In this document: positions 48,611-61,870 of the stretch, one piece after another | Position numbering within the stretch: position 1 is the stretch's first letter | Layout: each line of letters starts with the position of its first letter | Assembly: GCA_021464245.1 (NCBI GenBank) | Contig: JADCRB010000068.1 | Location: forward strand, 5,968,565 to 6,032,564 | Direction of reading: 5' to 3' | From: Carallia brachiata | Lineage: Eukaryota; Streptophyta; Magnoliopsida; Malpighiales; Rhizophoraceae | Length of the DNA stretch: 64,000 nucleotides | Position numbers and translations under genes: made by a program | The notes under the pieces: model-generated | Seen by the model: the letters and a program-made list of their open reading frames with translations, nothing else | What the model was told of the DNA's origin: nothing | Database searches by the model: none

Positions 48611-49963
48611 TCAAGCCCTCCAATCATTGAACATCTCTTGAGCAAGTGCATTTCGAAAATTAGACCATTCATTAGACGTGTTAATCGCTCTAATGAACTC
48701 TGTTTCGTTGGCGTTAATAATATTTGGGTCATCTTCATTGTCATGAATTTCCACTACAGTATCTGTAGGCATATATTTCTTTATCAAATTATGCAACAGA
48801 CAACACGCCATGACAATGCGCCCTTGGGTACGTATTGGATAAAATGACGGACTTCGGAGAATTCCCCATCGCCCTTTGAGCAAGCCAAAACATCTTTCTA
48901 TCACATTTCTAGCTTTTGAGTTTTCATGTTGAAATATTCCTCAGCAGTTTGTGGGTGTCTATCACCCCTCCATTCATTAAGGTGATATCGCTGCCCTCTA
49001 TATGGGTGCAAGAAACCCATGCCGTTAGTGTAACCAGCATCAACTAGGTAATAACAACCTGCAAAAAAAAAAAAAAAAAAGGGAACACATAAAAAACAAT
49101 TTTTTATATAACTATTACAAAAAAAATTATATGAACAATAAATAATTTTACCGTGAGGAATTCTTAAACCATTAGGCCTAGAAATTGCATCTCTAAGAAT
49201 GCGACCATCATGTGCTGAACCCTCCCATCCAGGCAATACATATATAAATTGCAAGTCAGGTGAGCAGACGCCCAAAACATTCATTGCGAGATTACCCTTT
49301 CTCGTCCTATATTTAGGTCTCTCTTCAGAGGACACTGATACACTTATAAATGTGCCATCTAAGGCTCCTAAACAATTCTGCAGTACAAAAAAAAAGTGTA
49401 ATGAGATTATAAAGCGTAATATATTATTAAATTAGAAAAAAAGAAACATGCATTTACCTTGAAGCATCTCCACCTAGCATCTGTGCAATCTTCTGGTATA
49501 GGTGTTGGCTTTTTAAGTAATACCTCGTGCAACTTCAAAATAGCCTTCAAACACTGATTAAAATATCTACTTACTGTTTCTCCACTTCTAATGAAATATG
49601 AACTCATTGTATATTTTTCATATGGTGAGATAGTACATATAAACATAGCGACAATTTCCTCCACTGAAATATTTGAGTACCAGTCAAACTGCCTATCTCA
49701 CATAGCATCTCGCAGAGTATGCTAAATGTATGCCTATTCATGCGAAGCTGGCTTTTACATGCGACGTCGCTTTCTCTTATCAAAGTATTTAACTTTGCTA
49801 ATCGCAATTTTTTCCTTTCTTTTTTCTTCATTCTTATGCATTTTTCACTCATAATTATTGCACCCATTTGATGCCAAATAAAATGCATAATGTACATGAG
49901 TATAGTAATCTCCATTATAAATTGTACCAGTAGAAATTTTCTCCTCCCTCTTAAACGAGTCAT
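48611..49963 (-). pseudogene. PIF/Harbinger DDE transposase
   Basis: Reading down the minus strand: an N-terminal basic region and 'LRMNRHTFSILCEMLCEIG', 'EEIVAMFICTIS', 'GETVSRYFNQCLKAILKLHE', a GT-AG intron (49457-49378), '[11 protein letters not shown]' (first Asp), '[18 protein letters not shown]', a second intron (about 49152-49060), '[12 protein letters not shown]' (second Asp), '[11 protein letters not shown]', then '[19 protein letters not shown]' (Glu). All three DDE residues survive. A one-base loss near 48918 and an indel near 49665 break the frame, so the protein is not made intact from this copy. Confidence 0.85.
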
Positions 49964-52294
49964 TTCTGTAAATGCTTCACAAAGACAAAGAAAGAAATTA
50001 TAAAAATGCTATATAGGTAAATTACTTGAATGGACATTTGCTAAGATTTTGAACAATATATCACAGTCAATGAACTACTAGGTTATCCATCAACTAGGCT
50101 ATTATAGCCTTATTAGAAATATAAAGAAAATGCACCAGGAAATAAAAGCATTGGGACAAAGAGAAAGAGCCTTATGTGTTACCATATATTATAGATTATT
50201 TAATGCAATAACCGAAAGTTGCTTTCAATGGTGGGGTTTGCAAAAAACTTGGTCAAATTTTAATCAAACATGAGCACAAGAAGACAAAATAAGACAAGGA
50301 GGGTCCCAAAATTAATTCATGACACAGATGCATGCGTTGGTGATTAATGCCACTCAAATTTGTTGTCCTCGTACAACAAGTCCAGTTCAAAGGGTATGAG
50401 AATTTTGAATTCTAAAGCATCAATCATGCATATATACGTGATTTGTATATCAACATTTTACTTCTCTTACTATCTGTAGCACACGTACAACTTCTATTGG
50501 CCTTTGAGTAATTGGGCAACGGTCGTTGTTTGTATTAGTCCAAGTTTCTTTCTCAATTAGAAGAAAATAATCATGAATATCCTATTCCTGGAGCTTTTAA
50601 TTACCTTTTTTTTTGTAGATAACAGATCTAATACATGCTTCCACTAGTGAACAATTGACATAATACTTCACAAGCAATTATAATTATGATATGAAAGTAA
50701 TCTGTAGTAACAATAAGTTTCCCACTTTTGAGAACAACCAACACACAATAGCCAAAAGATTCTGTACCTCACAGAAAGAGATTTCTTATTTCATCTAAAA
50801 ATAAAAAAGGCACAAAATTGTCCACACGGTCAATCATTGTAGCAAGAATTATGAATTTATTAGTGGTATATTAGCCAACAAAACAACCGATGAACAACCC
50901 CATCTTTTCAAAAGAATCTTGATACACAAAAGCATAAAAATAATAAACTTCTAAAATTATAACTTCTCAAATGACATAAAGCTTAAACAAATCAATCAGA
51001 TATAAAAACAAACATTGATAATAGACATTCTACAAAAGTTTCTCGCCACTGCACATACCGAAACATGGTCTGCGATAGATTACTTCCACAAGCAATAAAC
51101 TATTGAGGCTTGCTAGCCTCAACGTGTAGGATGGACATAGCATATCTTCCTAACCCGCAAGTATTTATTCTATTATTTTATCTTAGCGCAATATAATTTC
51201 AGACAGCACACAAAATAGTCAACATATTCGGGCCTTATTGCAAGTTGCATGGTCTGGAAAAAGTAGACAAAGAAAAGATGAAAAAGACGAAAGCAAAAGA
51301 AAATTACTAATTGTCTCCTTAAATTCCTACTAGTCTAGAGTGTGCAGCAAAGTTTTTTTTTATATCTTTTAAAAAAAAGTGTGCAGGTTGAGGTTTAAGA
51401 AAGACATGTATTTAAAAATCAAAAGAAGATGAGGAGGTCTACACGTTAGAAAATACAATCAAGAAGATGAGTTTTTCTGAAAAAAAAAAAAAATAAAAAA
51501 AGGAAAAACAATTGTTGAAAATCAAAAGGAATAAATACCTATTTGCTATCTGGCTTCCTACTTAGATGACGATTAACTTCTCACTCTGCCATCAAACATT
51601 GAAACGAGATTGCTCTTCCTTTCTTGACTTCTACAAGCGTCTTTGTTCACTGGTGTTATAGCTTCACAGGCCCCTCATTTATAAGATTTTGATAGATTTT
51701 TGTTAAGGATTTTTCTCTATCAGTTGAGGTTTTCAGATGATTTTAATGGGTTCTGTTGAGAATTTCTATCCTCCCGTTGCAGAGATTTTGGTGGGCTTTT
51801 GTTTGTTGGAGAGATTTTTTTTTTTGTTAACGTATTGTTAGCCTGACAGTTATAGTCAATGGAAATCATTAACGATAAGTATAAGGGAATTAGGATTCCC
51901 CTTATCATGGGAATCTCATTCCCTTTTTTAAGGGAATAGGAATCGTTTTTTTAGGAACCAAACATAAAGAATGGGAAAAAGTTAGTTGATTCCCATTCCC
52001 ATCTAATTTTTTCCTTAAATAAACACAGAAAATTTTTTCCAACACGCAATGTAACAGTAACAGTATAATAGTTATACAATAATTTAAATTATTAAATTAT
52101 AAAAAATTATATTAAATTTAAAATAAAAATAAATAAATTATTAAATATCATTAAATTAATTAATTATATATTCTTTATATATCTTATCAAATATATCTAT
52201 ATAAATTTACCATAAAAGTAAGGTTAATAACAACAGAGTGAAAAGAAAATGTTAGTAACAAAGCTTATAAATAATTGAGCATTATTAAATAATT

Positions 52295-52575
52295 GTCTCT
52301 TAAGTAATTATTTACAGCTGTCATTATATGATATGATAAACAAATTATACGATGTAGTAAAAGAATTAAAAAAAATTATATAATATATTAAAAAAATTAT
52401 ACAACATGTAACAAGTCAATACAAATAAAAAAAATTTTTAATAGCCAATTAAATAGGTCGTATAATTTTTTTGACATATCATATAATTTTTTTAATTTTT
52501 CTGACACGTCGTATAATTTTCTGTTATGTAGTATAGTGATAACTACGAAATAGCTACCTAAAAAATAGCCAAAAA
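52295..52575. mobile_element. Foldback MITE with arms of about 110 bp
   Basis: The left arm (about 52299-52413) and reversed right arm (about 52455-52568) align over nearly their whole length. They share AAATTATACGATG / AAATTATACGACG, AATTAAAAAAAATTATAT and TTAAAAAAATTATAC. Only about 40 bp separates the arms. Non-coding hairpin-type element. Confidence 0.7.
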
Positions 52576-52785
52576 AATGTTTTCCTAATTTTAATATTTT
52601 ACTATTGATGATTGTAGTTTAGTAATAAAAAAATTTGTTCATCACCGAATCACAAATGCAAACTTCGGCCAATTTTTCTTTTTTTAGAAAAGGGAAAAGA
52701 TATCATTTACAAATTGATAAAAATAGGGACATGTGAGTTGAGAAATAGTTATATGTCTTGGATATGAATGTCTAGCTCGTAAAAT

Positions 52786-52823
<38 letters not shown>

Positions 52824-54609
52824 GTCCCAATATTACAAACTCTCCATTTGTTTTCTTTTCCAACACTCTCTAGACCGAACCTTCCACTTTACTATCCCAA
52901 AATTTTATTTCTAATATTATAAGATTATATATATATATATATATATGTAGATGCTTATTAATTGCCATTTAAATATAACAAAGTTAAATATAAATATAAC
53001 TCCAAATATAAATATATATATATAAATATAGCTCGTAATTGCTGACAGATGCTTACTAATTGCCATTTAATCTGAAAGTCGACTCTCAAATCATGTGTGA
53101 ACAAGAAAAGAATTTTGGGGGTGATATAAAAAGATATATGATCATTTAATGAGGAAGCGGTGAGAGAACGAGAAATTATAGATTTCATATAAAATTTATA
53201 TACCTTTTTAAAAAAAATATATATATGATATATATATTATTAAATAAAATGTGCAAATAATTAAAATAAAATGTATATACAATAAAAAAAAATTGATCAT
53301 ATTTCTTGTGCGGCGGGATTTTCGGCATGAAAAGAGAATCTTGGAGAAGGTTGGAATATGCAAGCATTCATTAGCTCAAAAAAGAAGAAACCTTTTCTAG
53401 AGAAACCAATGCATGGCCAAAAACTGGAATGGCGAATGCACACATTGGCTTGTGCCTAATGACTAGTAACGAGCCTCCCGCTTCTAAACTGACGCGTGCA
53501 CTTTCTCTCATGGCCGTTTTGCTCACCTCTTCGCCCCTTTGCCGTATATTTTTTTCCAAAATTTCTCTTATAAAATAAGAAAATAGAGATGGTGTTTTGT
53601 ATTCTTATTAAGAAACGATTTTTGAATAGCGACAACATTTTTTTTTGTTACAGTAAGTTTAGTTGTACTAATTAACTTTAACAAGATTCGATCTACATAT
53701 TTTTTACTTATAATCGTATTCTTTAAATTAATTGAATCTTACAAAAAATAGTTAAACATTTCTATATATTCTTTACATTCTCTACCTCTAAATAATTTCT
53801 CTACCGGTACATGCCAAAACCCAAAGGAGGGAAAAAAATCTCCACCCAAAAAAAAAGGAAAGAAAAGAACCTTGTCTACCATCAATATTTTGCCTCAAAA
53901 AAAGTGAGCGGGCTTATCTTTCTCCACTGCAGCCCCTCGTGGCCTTTGCTCTTAATGAGGGTTTTAACGCCATATCTGCAACGAAACACCAAGGTATGCA
54001 ATGTGCCATAACTTCTTAATTATTAGTTATTGCTTAGTCTTTAGAATTAAAAGCATACATATCATTAATTTTAATGTTATGCGTGATAGGATGCTCCGAA
54101 GAGTAATTGGTTTGTTTTTTTTTATAGAATAATTGTATAGAAAAATCAATTGATTGCATTTCACTGCATCATATAAAGTAAATATCACCATTTTTTTTTT
54201 ATATTTCAGTTTGTGGTCGTTTTGGATAGTGGATAAATTGGTGGGAAAATTCTTAATTTCCTGCTTTATCGAAGTTTGTTCAACTTTGAAATTCAGTGCT
54301 TTTTTTTTTGTTTTTAATTATCAAGTTCAATTTGAGGGTATTAAGTTGTGAAACTGAGTCTTGATCTTATGGCAAACCAAGATTAAGCTTACAGTCTTTG
54401 TTATTTTTCAACCCATGGTTAATTTAACTTCCATTTAGTTAGCATAGTTGACTCGTCTAGTGCTCAAGGTCTAGTTGGGGAAGAAAAATGAGAAAAAGTG
54501 GAGTGTAAAGGAAAAAGGTAGGAAAGCGCACATATCCAACATACGTTGTTTTACCGCTATTGCTTTCGAAGCTTTGGAAGAAGCAATCACCAGTAAAGGA
54601 AGACGTCTT

Positions 54610-55208
54610 AAAATTTGATCTGATCGAATGGGTTGATTTAAATCTGTCAAAAAAAATATGAGACAAATTCAATTTAAAAAATGATCTAATTTGAAATGAC
54701 ATGAACGCGAAATGATTCAAAAATTTTGGGTCAAACTCGAATTCAACTCTAACCCGATCTGTCTGATTTGAACTTTTTTTTCTCAAGGGAATAAAAAAAA
54801 ATTAGCATATTTTATATTATAAAAATTATAAATTTTACTATTTTTAATATAAATCTTAATTAAAAAATTTTTAAGAATATTTTAAGATTTTTTATACAGT
54901 TTTAAATTTTATTTTAATTTTTTAGAATATTTAAAAAAAACTTCTTTAATTATTTTTTATCATATAATTTTATTTGATTTTTAAGAATTTTTAGTAAATT
55001 TTTTAAATTTTTAATAAAAAATATCATGATATCATTTTTTATGACGTGGTTAAGCCGTAAGTTGACCCGAACTCGAACCGAACTTAAAGTGACACATTCT
55101 AAAATAACCTGACAATAACTTGATTTATAAGTAACCCGACTCAAAGTAACCAGAACTTAAAACGATCTAAACCGAACTCAACTCAATGACTCATTTTAAC
55201 ACCTACAA
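54610..55208 (-). mobile_element. Non-autonomous repeat, family C copy 2
   Basis: The reverse complement starts AGGTGTTAAAATGAGTCATT and is rich in 'gttcgggtcaactt'-type blocks, matching 39019-39611 in the opposite orientation. The outer limits are approximate. Confidence 0.5.
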
Positions 55209-56261
55209 GTAAAGGTGATCTGTAAAGGATGAAGAAGAGGTACGAGCAGCACGAACCCGGCGCGGACAATCGCGGGACGGGCTGATGACGTAGAATTACT
55301 GAAATATGCTTGCTTACTACCGTTGTATATATATATTGCAGTATCAGTGATACGTATAGATATGTGTGTTTTGAGTTTGTGGGATCTTGTTTAATTAGGT
55401 AAAAGTGTGCTATGTCTTAAGGGAATTTATTTTTTTGGTCTTAAGGGAATTTATGACTACATGGATTGCTAGTTTTGTTAGTGAGAAATTAGTTCTGATA
55501 TTACTATTAATATGAGTAATTAGTTTTAAAACAATTGTTAGTGATCAATTAGTTCCATACTACGGTTAGCAAATGTCAATAATGATACATTCGAAGCAAT
55601 AGTCAATTACAAAAAAACACATTAAAAAAATGAACTTGATTACATGACGTATGAAAGTCAATACGGCGCTGCCACACGGCTCTATAATTAACCTTTTTTT
55701 TTTAAATTTTTTTCTATTCAAATAGTTGTTTCCTTGAATATAGGGGACAAATATAGGGAAGGAGACCGTGTAACCCTTTATTTTTTTATAAAATTTATTG
55801 AATACTTTAATAACATATGATAAACTAATTATTACGAACAGTGTAATGTTCTGGCCCAACCCATCTTGCATAGTCTTCCGGTGCTAATTTTTCTAAGCAT
55901 ACTAGGATATTAAATATTTTTTCTAAATTTTTTAATTTTTTTTGCAATCATTTAAAGTTTTTATAAACATACATACCCACATCTCTCACATCCCGGAACA
56001 AAGGGCGTCTGCATGGGATATCACTATATCAAGGGCACACAGGCTCTTTTTTTATAATTGGGTGACAGTGCACGACAACGTTTTCTCTTTAATTCAACTT
56101 GTTTGGCCTTAAGAACCGGAAAAGGAAATTAAAATCAACTCAACTCCCTTTCAAACAAAACAAACCGTTAAAACGGTCAGTCCCCAAGTCAAACGACAAC
56201 GTTTCAACAACTCCGAGTCAATTTTCCGTACGCACACAGAATAACCATATAATAGGATAAA

Positions 56262-56724
56262 CAATTTTTTAATACTAAATCTTTAAACTTTTTACATTTG
56301 AATTCTAAACCTTTTTAACATTTCATTTAATTTCAACTTTTTAATTTTCTACCAAATCAGTCCATCTTATAACAAAAGTGATCAATTTATTAAAAAATAA
56401 TTTTAACTTTACAAAAAATTATTTAAAAAAGATTAAATATATAAATTAAATGTCTTTTCTATAAAAAATATACATGTTACCTATTTAATTTGTATATTTA
56501 TTGATTAAAAAAAATTTAATATGTAAATTTTGTTGACATATATTTAAATTTTTTTAAATAATTTTTATTAAATTAAACTCAGTTATTAATAAATTGATTA
56601 CTTTTTGTAACTTAAAGGACTGATATAGTAAAAAATTAAAAGATTTAGAATTCAAATGAAACCATAAAAAAGTTTAGAATTCAAATGTAAAAATATTTAA
56701 AAATTTAGGACTTTAAATATGTTT
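56262..56724 (+). mobile_element. MITE-like element, family B copy 2
   Basis: Collinear with 32945-33412: AAACTTTTTACATTTGAATT, TACCAAATCAGTCCATC, GTGATCAATTTATTAAAAAA, then inverted termini. It lies about 270 bp upstream of the EHD start codon, so it may overlap that gene's promoter. Confidence 0.65.
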
Positions 56725-56998
56725 ATTCTATTAATAATTAGTTAATTAATTTCAAGACCAGGAAAACAACTAAAAAACAGAACCCCCAAAATTCAAAACT
56801 TTTTTTGTTCAGATTTGAGATTCAAATTTCTCAAAAATAACAAAAATCAAAGCCTGAAGACCAACGCCTGAAAATCAGAAGGCATCCAAAAGATCTCCCT
56901 TTTTTGGATTTGATTTTGATCCAATTTTTCTTCTTTTTTTTTTTTTTTTTAATTTAAGTTTTTGTTCCGGCGCAGCAGCGGCGGAGGCGGCGGCGGTG

Positions 56999-59900
56999 AT
57001 GGAAATATCTTCGAGCCCAATCAGCTCGTGCTCGAAAGAGCACCAGAAGATCTACCAGGACTGGTTCAATTACGCCGATTCAGGTTCTCTCCATATGCCT
57101 ATCTTCTGCCGCAATTATCGGTATTGTTTTTCATCGTATCATCCACGGCGCCCCGTTGATGTGTGCGTTTTTGTGTGCCTGTGCATGTAGACGGTGATGG
57201 CCGGATTACGGGAAATGACGCATTAAAGTTCTTCGCCATGTCCAGTTTGTCCCGCCAAGATCTTAAGCAGGTTTACTTTTTCCTCGCCTTCTTTATTATT
57301 TTTTTTTTCCGTGGTTTTTTGCTCAATTGCTCAGATTAGAACACGAACCCGAGACCTTCAGCCCTAGAGGCGACCTTCGGCCTTAGAAAGACTCCAGTAC
57401 TAATTGAGTTATAGTTCATTGCATCTTTTTTCCGTCATTTTTATGTGTTTGTCATGTCTGTATTTCGGTTTATTGTTTTCGTATGTGTGGATGTTATCTT
57501 TTTTTTTTTTTTGTGATTTTTATGTTGAAGGTTTGGGCAATTGCGGATTCCAAGCGGCAGGGATATCTTGGGTTTAAAGAGTTCATATCTGCCATGCAGG
57601 TTGGAGAATTTTTTTTTTTTTTTTTGCAGTTCCATGAAAGGAAAAGTATTTTTTTTGGAGAAATAGACTAGAATTCGTGCGCCCTTTCATTCTCATGAAG
57701 CTTTATCCTCAAGTGTTCTACATTTCGTTTACTTTTTGTGACTTTTGATGGGTATAGCTAGTTTCATTGGCGCAAGCTGGAAATGAGATAACGCGTGATC
57801 TCCTCAATAGCAAAGGTTTGATTCGTTCGTTTTAAGGTTTCTCTTTTATGTTTAGCGAAAAAAGGATGTTGAGTTTGGTTCTTCGTTCTTTAACTTGTTT
57901 TATCTGGATTTGTTTGTGTATAATTTTGATAATTAGCTCTTCTGTACCCAAACCGATAAATTTTAAAAACAGAAAATCGTTCTATTGATACAGTAATATA
58001 CATATTTTGACTGACATTGTTGTATTCTGCATCTGTTGTAGTTGATTACCAAAATTTGAATCCCCCGAAAATGGAAGGTTTAGATATGTTACTCATGGTA
58101 AGTGTATTATCAAATTGGTTCTAAGAATTCAAATTTCCAATTTAGCCCATTTTCTTCCACAAATTATCTTATTGCTTGGTATGACATTTGCAGAAGAAAA
58201 AGCGTTCGTCAAAATTTCATGACTCCGATTCAAATGGTAAGAGACTTTGACTTATTGTTGATGGTTGGCAACTTGCTTTTCTTATGGTGCAGTCAGTAAT
58301 GGGAAAATGATGTAGGTACTTCCACCGTGGAATCCTCACCTTCGGGACATTGGTTGTTTTCTTCAAAATCATCCAAAAAGGTTTGATGCTGCGGTAGTCT
58401 AAGTGCCTAGATTTAAATGAGCTGCTTTTGTATTTCAGTGTGCAAGAGATTGTTGTTTGCCTTTTTCATATGTGTCCTTGCCATAAATGATGATAAATAT
58501 CACAGCATTAGATTATTTGATGCCTGTTTGGTTATATAAAGTTCATTTGCAAGTATCATTCAGTTAATGAACGAATTGTTTGGACATAGAAGACAATTTT
58601 CCAAATAATTTCTTTCATGCTTTATTGGTTGATGGTGAAGTTCTCTTGAAAGGTGTCTAAGTTACAACAGGTCATTTAGGGATTTATCACAGATTATGAA
58701 TTTCTCTATCTGTGCTGCCACTCATACTGATTTTTTTACGTTTGCTTTTTTATTTTCATCATTTGCTATGAATCTTGAAACTCAATAATTTTTCTGGTAT
58801 ATTGAGAGAATTTTTCTCAAAGTTAATGAGGACAGGTGGGCTATTGATTTGATAGTTGTCTGGTCTTGCTTGGTCTTATTTTTCCAGTTTGTTTTCAAGA
58901 TATAAGTTTCTTTGATTTGAATACCAAATTTAATTTTTTAGTGCTTGAATTTTTTGTTATTCTCAGGTTTCATTGTCCTCTGTCACATCTATCATTGATG
59001 GCTTGAAGAGACTGTACATCCAGAAACTCAAGCCATTGGAAGTTACTTATCGTTTTAATGATTTTGTGTCACCATTGTTGGTGAGTGAGCAGCAGTTTCG
59101 GCTTCTGACATGTTTATATAAATAACATGCCTACTAGTTTTGGTTTGGAATCCATTTTCCAGTTTTCCTGGATATTCTTGCATATCACTTCAGATGATAG
59201 TATAATGTAGCTGAACAGTTCATTTGGATTTTGAACTTCTTGTATCCTGCAGACAAACAGTGACTTTGATGCCAAACCAATGGTTATGCTACTCGGTCAA
59301 TACTCCACTGGAAAAACAACATTCATTAAACACTTACTAAAAAGTAGTTATCCAGGTAATTTCTCCCCTCCCATCTGCCCTGTGTGCGTGCACAAAAGAT
59401 GTGTTCATTTTCTCTCCCTTTATTGTTTCTCCTATTTTAATGCAGGTGCTCATATTGGACCCGAGCCAACCACAGACAGATTTGTTGTTGTTATGGTATT
59501 TAGGAAGTTGCTTTTCTGCTAATTTAAAATTGAAACAATCTCATATTATGAAACACAGGATTAAATTGTTGTTGTTGAATCATATTTTTAAACCCCGATC
59601 GGATTTGACCTGATCTGGGGTCCAGTTCACTAGGTTAACTGTCTGATCTTTAACCAGGTGGTCGGACCGGCATGTCCAATCTTTTTTTTTTTTTTTTTAT
59701 AATTAGTATATTTATATTCTATAAAAATAAACAAAATGTTATTGTTCTTAATAAAATAATATGATTATATACTATTTGTTGGAGAGAAAAAACAAGAGTA
59801 GAAATTTTTATCATTGACCTGACCGCTTCATTGGTTGGGCTGGGGAGGTCCGACTGTCTGGGTTGACCGGATCGAGCGGATTTTTCTGGGTCACTTATTG

Positions 59901-61870
59901 GTCTGGACAGATTAGAGAACCGGGCCGATTTATGCTTCGGATCACCGGTTCACTAGCTTCACCGCCGGGTCGGTCCAGGTTTTAAAATTATGTGTTATAT
60001 TGCTAACTTAATTTACTAAATAATTATTATTGATTTTTTAATTTTAACAATCTAGTTGATCCTATACTGTCAAATTCGTTTGTCCTTCTAGTTGAAGCGT
60101 TTACATGCTAATTGTGCTTCTGAACAGAATGGGCCTGATGAAAGAAGTGTTCCTGGCAACACAATTGCAGTTCAAGCAGACATGCCGTTCAGTGGGCTGA
60201 CAACTTTTGGAACTGCATTTTTGTCAAAATTTGAATGCTCTCAAATGCCACATCCTGTAATTATATTGCTCAAATAGCAGCAAGTTCTAAATTTTGCTTG
60301 AAGCATCCTTAACATATATATTTGTCTATGTTTCTGTAGCTGCTGGAGCATATCACATTCGTAGACACACCTGGAGTTCTATCGGGAGAAAAACAACGAA
60401 CACAACGGGCTTATGATTTTACTGGCGTGACAGCATGGTTTGCTGCAAAGTGTGACCTCATTCTGCTTCTGTTTGACCCCCACAAACTTGATGTCAGTGA
60501 TGAGTTCAAGCGTGTGATTTCATCTTTGCGTGGTCATGATGACAAGATTCGCGTGGTTCTCAACAAGGCAGACCAAATTGATACTCAACAGGTGAGAATA
60601 TTTACAACCAATTTTGCATGTTTTATCAGTGATATTTTAACCTTGCACGTCCAACCCTTTACTGCAGCTGATGAGAGTCTATGGAGCTCTGATGTGGTCA
60701 CTTGGAAAAGTTCTCAACACTCCCGAAGTTATGCGTGTCTATATAGGGTAGGCTGCTTATCTATTCTTTTGTTCAATATAACCCTAATGGCAGAGTATGA
60801 GAACTAGAGAGACACTCTTGTTTGCAGATTTGTCAGAATTTTGTGAGTTTCTACCTTTGTCCTCAAATTTGAGGTCCAAATTTTAATTTCTTGGTTCTGC
60901 TCTGAGGACACATCAACCTTAGTATTTGCGTTATATATAGGAACAAAATGCATTTGAATGTGTGTGAGATCAGAAACATTTTGCAGTGAACTCATATTGC
61001 ATTTTGCTTGTGTCATGGAAAATATTGTTTCATCTCTTGGCAGCTCGTTCAATGACAAGCCAATAAATGAAGCTGCAGTTGGTCCTATAGGGAAGGAACT
61101 TTTCGAGAAAGAACAGGAAGACCTTCTTTCTGATCTAAAAGATATACCAAAGAAGGCTTGTGATCGTCGAGTAAGTTTATGGTTTTCACTTCTGCTGATT
61201 CGTTGTAGGTGAATAATATTTTATCAGAGCTTATCATTGGTATGTATGGCATATGTTGTAAATGTATGACAGTGATCATGTATCTGGGAATTAACCTTTT
61301 CCCTGTCATAAAATATATTCATCATACAATTTTTGCTAAGAAACTCCTCAGAGGTAGCTGTTGAACTGGATTTTGATGAGAATTTTTATTTCACAGATAA
61401 ATGAGTTTGTGAAACGTGCTAGAGCTGCCAAGATTCATGCTTACATTATTGGCCATCTGAAAAAGGAGATGCCAGCTATGATGGGAAAATCAAAGGCTCA
61501 ACAGAAACTTATTGACAATTTGCAAACCGAATTTGGAAAGGTCTCTCTCTGCCTCTCTCTCTCTCTCCGTCACACTCACACACACACACACTCACACACA
61601 CACACAGAACTATGTGTTTATCCCATTACATCTAGTTATGCTTCAATTATATGTCTATTCTTCATCACATCCTTGTTTATGCAGATCCAAAGGGAATTTC
61701 ATTTGCCACCAGGTGATTTCCCGAATGTAGAGCATTTCAGGGAGGTTTTGAGTGGTTACAACATTGACAAGTTTGAGAAGTTGAAGTCAAAGATGATACA
61801 ATCGGTTGATGACATGCTAGGTTATGACATCCCAGAGCTCTTAAAGAACTTCAGAAATCCTTATGATTAG
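56999..61870 (+). CDS. EHD1: EH domain-containing protein (EHD1-like endocytic ATPase)
   Basis: Sixteen exons: 56999-57083, 57191-57270, 57531-57599, 57758-57815, 58042-58097, 58194-58236, 58316-58380, 58967-59080, 59253-59355, 59446-59495, 60128-60256, 60340-60591, 60668-60747, 61044-61170, 61397-61540 and 61685-61870. They join to 1641 bp, 546 aa, the length of plant EHDs. The N-terminal EH domain has an EF-hand loop ([10 protein letters not shown]) and '[19 protein letters not shown]'. The dynamin-type nucleotide domain follows with P-loop [10 protein letters not shown], 'TTDRF' switch, DTPG and NKAD, then a helical region ending [15 protein letters not shown]. EHDs tubulate membranes and act in endocytosis and endosomal recycling at plasma membrane and endosomes. 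The symbol follows the closest known plant relative; EHD2 is possible. Confidence 0.94.
59583..59990. mobile_element. TIR element inside EHD intron 10
   Basis: The intron 59496-60127 is unusually long. It contains a GC-richer block running from TTTTTAAACCCCGATCGG to GGGTCGGTCCAGGTTTTAAAA, whose ends are inverted relatives. The sub-terminal 'ggtccagttcactaggtt' is mirrored by 'accggttcactagcttca'. Non-coding and outside the splice sites. Confidence 0.55.
61541..61608 (+). repeat. (CT)n(CA)n compound microsatellite in EHD intron 15
   Basis: CTCTCTCTGCCTCTC then CACACACACACACTCACAC, starting about two bases after the exon 15 donor site. Confidence 0.95.

Larger units (their letters stand above)
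46829..52020 (-). mobile_element. PIF/Harbinger DNA transposon (decayed autonomous type)
   Basis: Two minus-strand coding regions typical of the superfamily occur together: a DDE transposase (48611-49963) and a Myb/SANT-like ORF1 (47660-48430). The outer ends are rich in inverted GGAATC / GATTCC motifs. The left side has GGAATCGGAATCGG runs, then TGTTTGGCTTACTCTGGAAA. The right side, reversed, has ATGGGAATGGGAATC, then ATGTTTGGTTCCTAAAAAAA. Exact tips and the 3-bp TTA/TAA target duplication could not be fixed. Both genes carry frameshifts, so the copy is probably inactive, though fairly complete. Confidence 0.75.
52020..56998. other. Intergenic AT-rich, MITE-rich region
   Basis: No gene is seen. 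It holds a foldback MITE (52295-52575), TA-microsatellites (52801-52823, 52928-52947), family-C copy 2 (54610-55208) and family-B copy 2 (56262-56724). The last part includes the leader of the EHD gene. ORFs here have no recognisable domain. Confidence 0.55.

Noticed and set aside
57330..57420. Possible tRNA-like sequence in EHD1 intron 2 (gaacccgagacc...)
   Set aside because: Boxes are weak and no cloverleaf could be drawn by eye; probably old SINE-like debris.
58306..58315. Alternative acceptor sites for EHD1 exon 7 just upstream
   Set aside because: They give immediate stops; the TAG at 58313-58315 keeps the frame.
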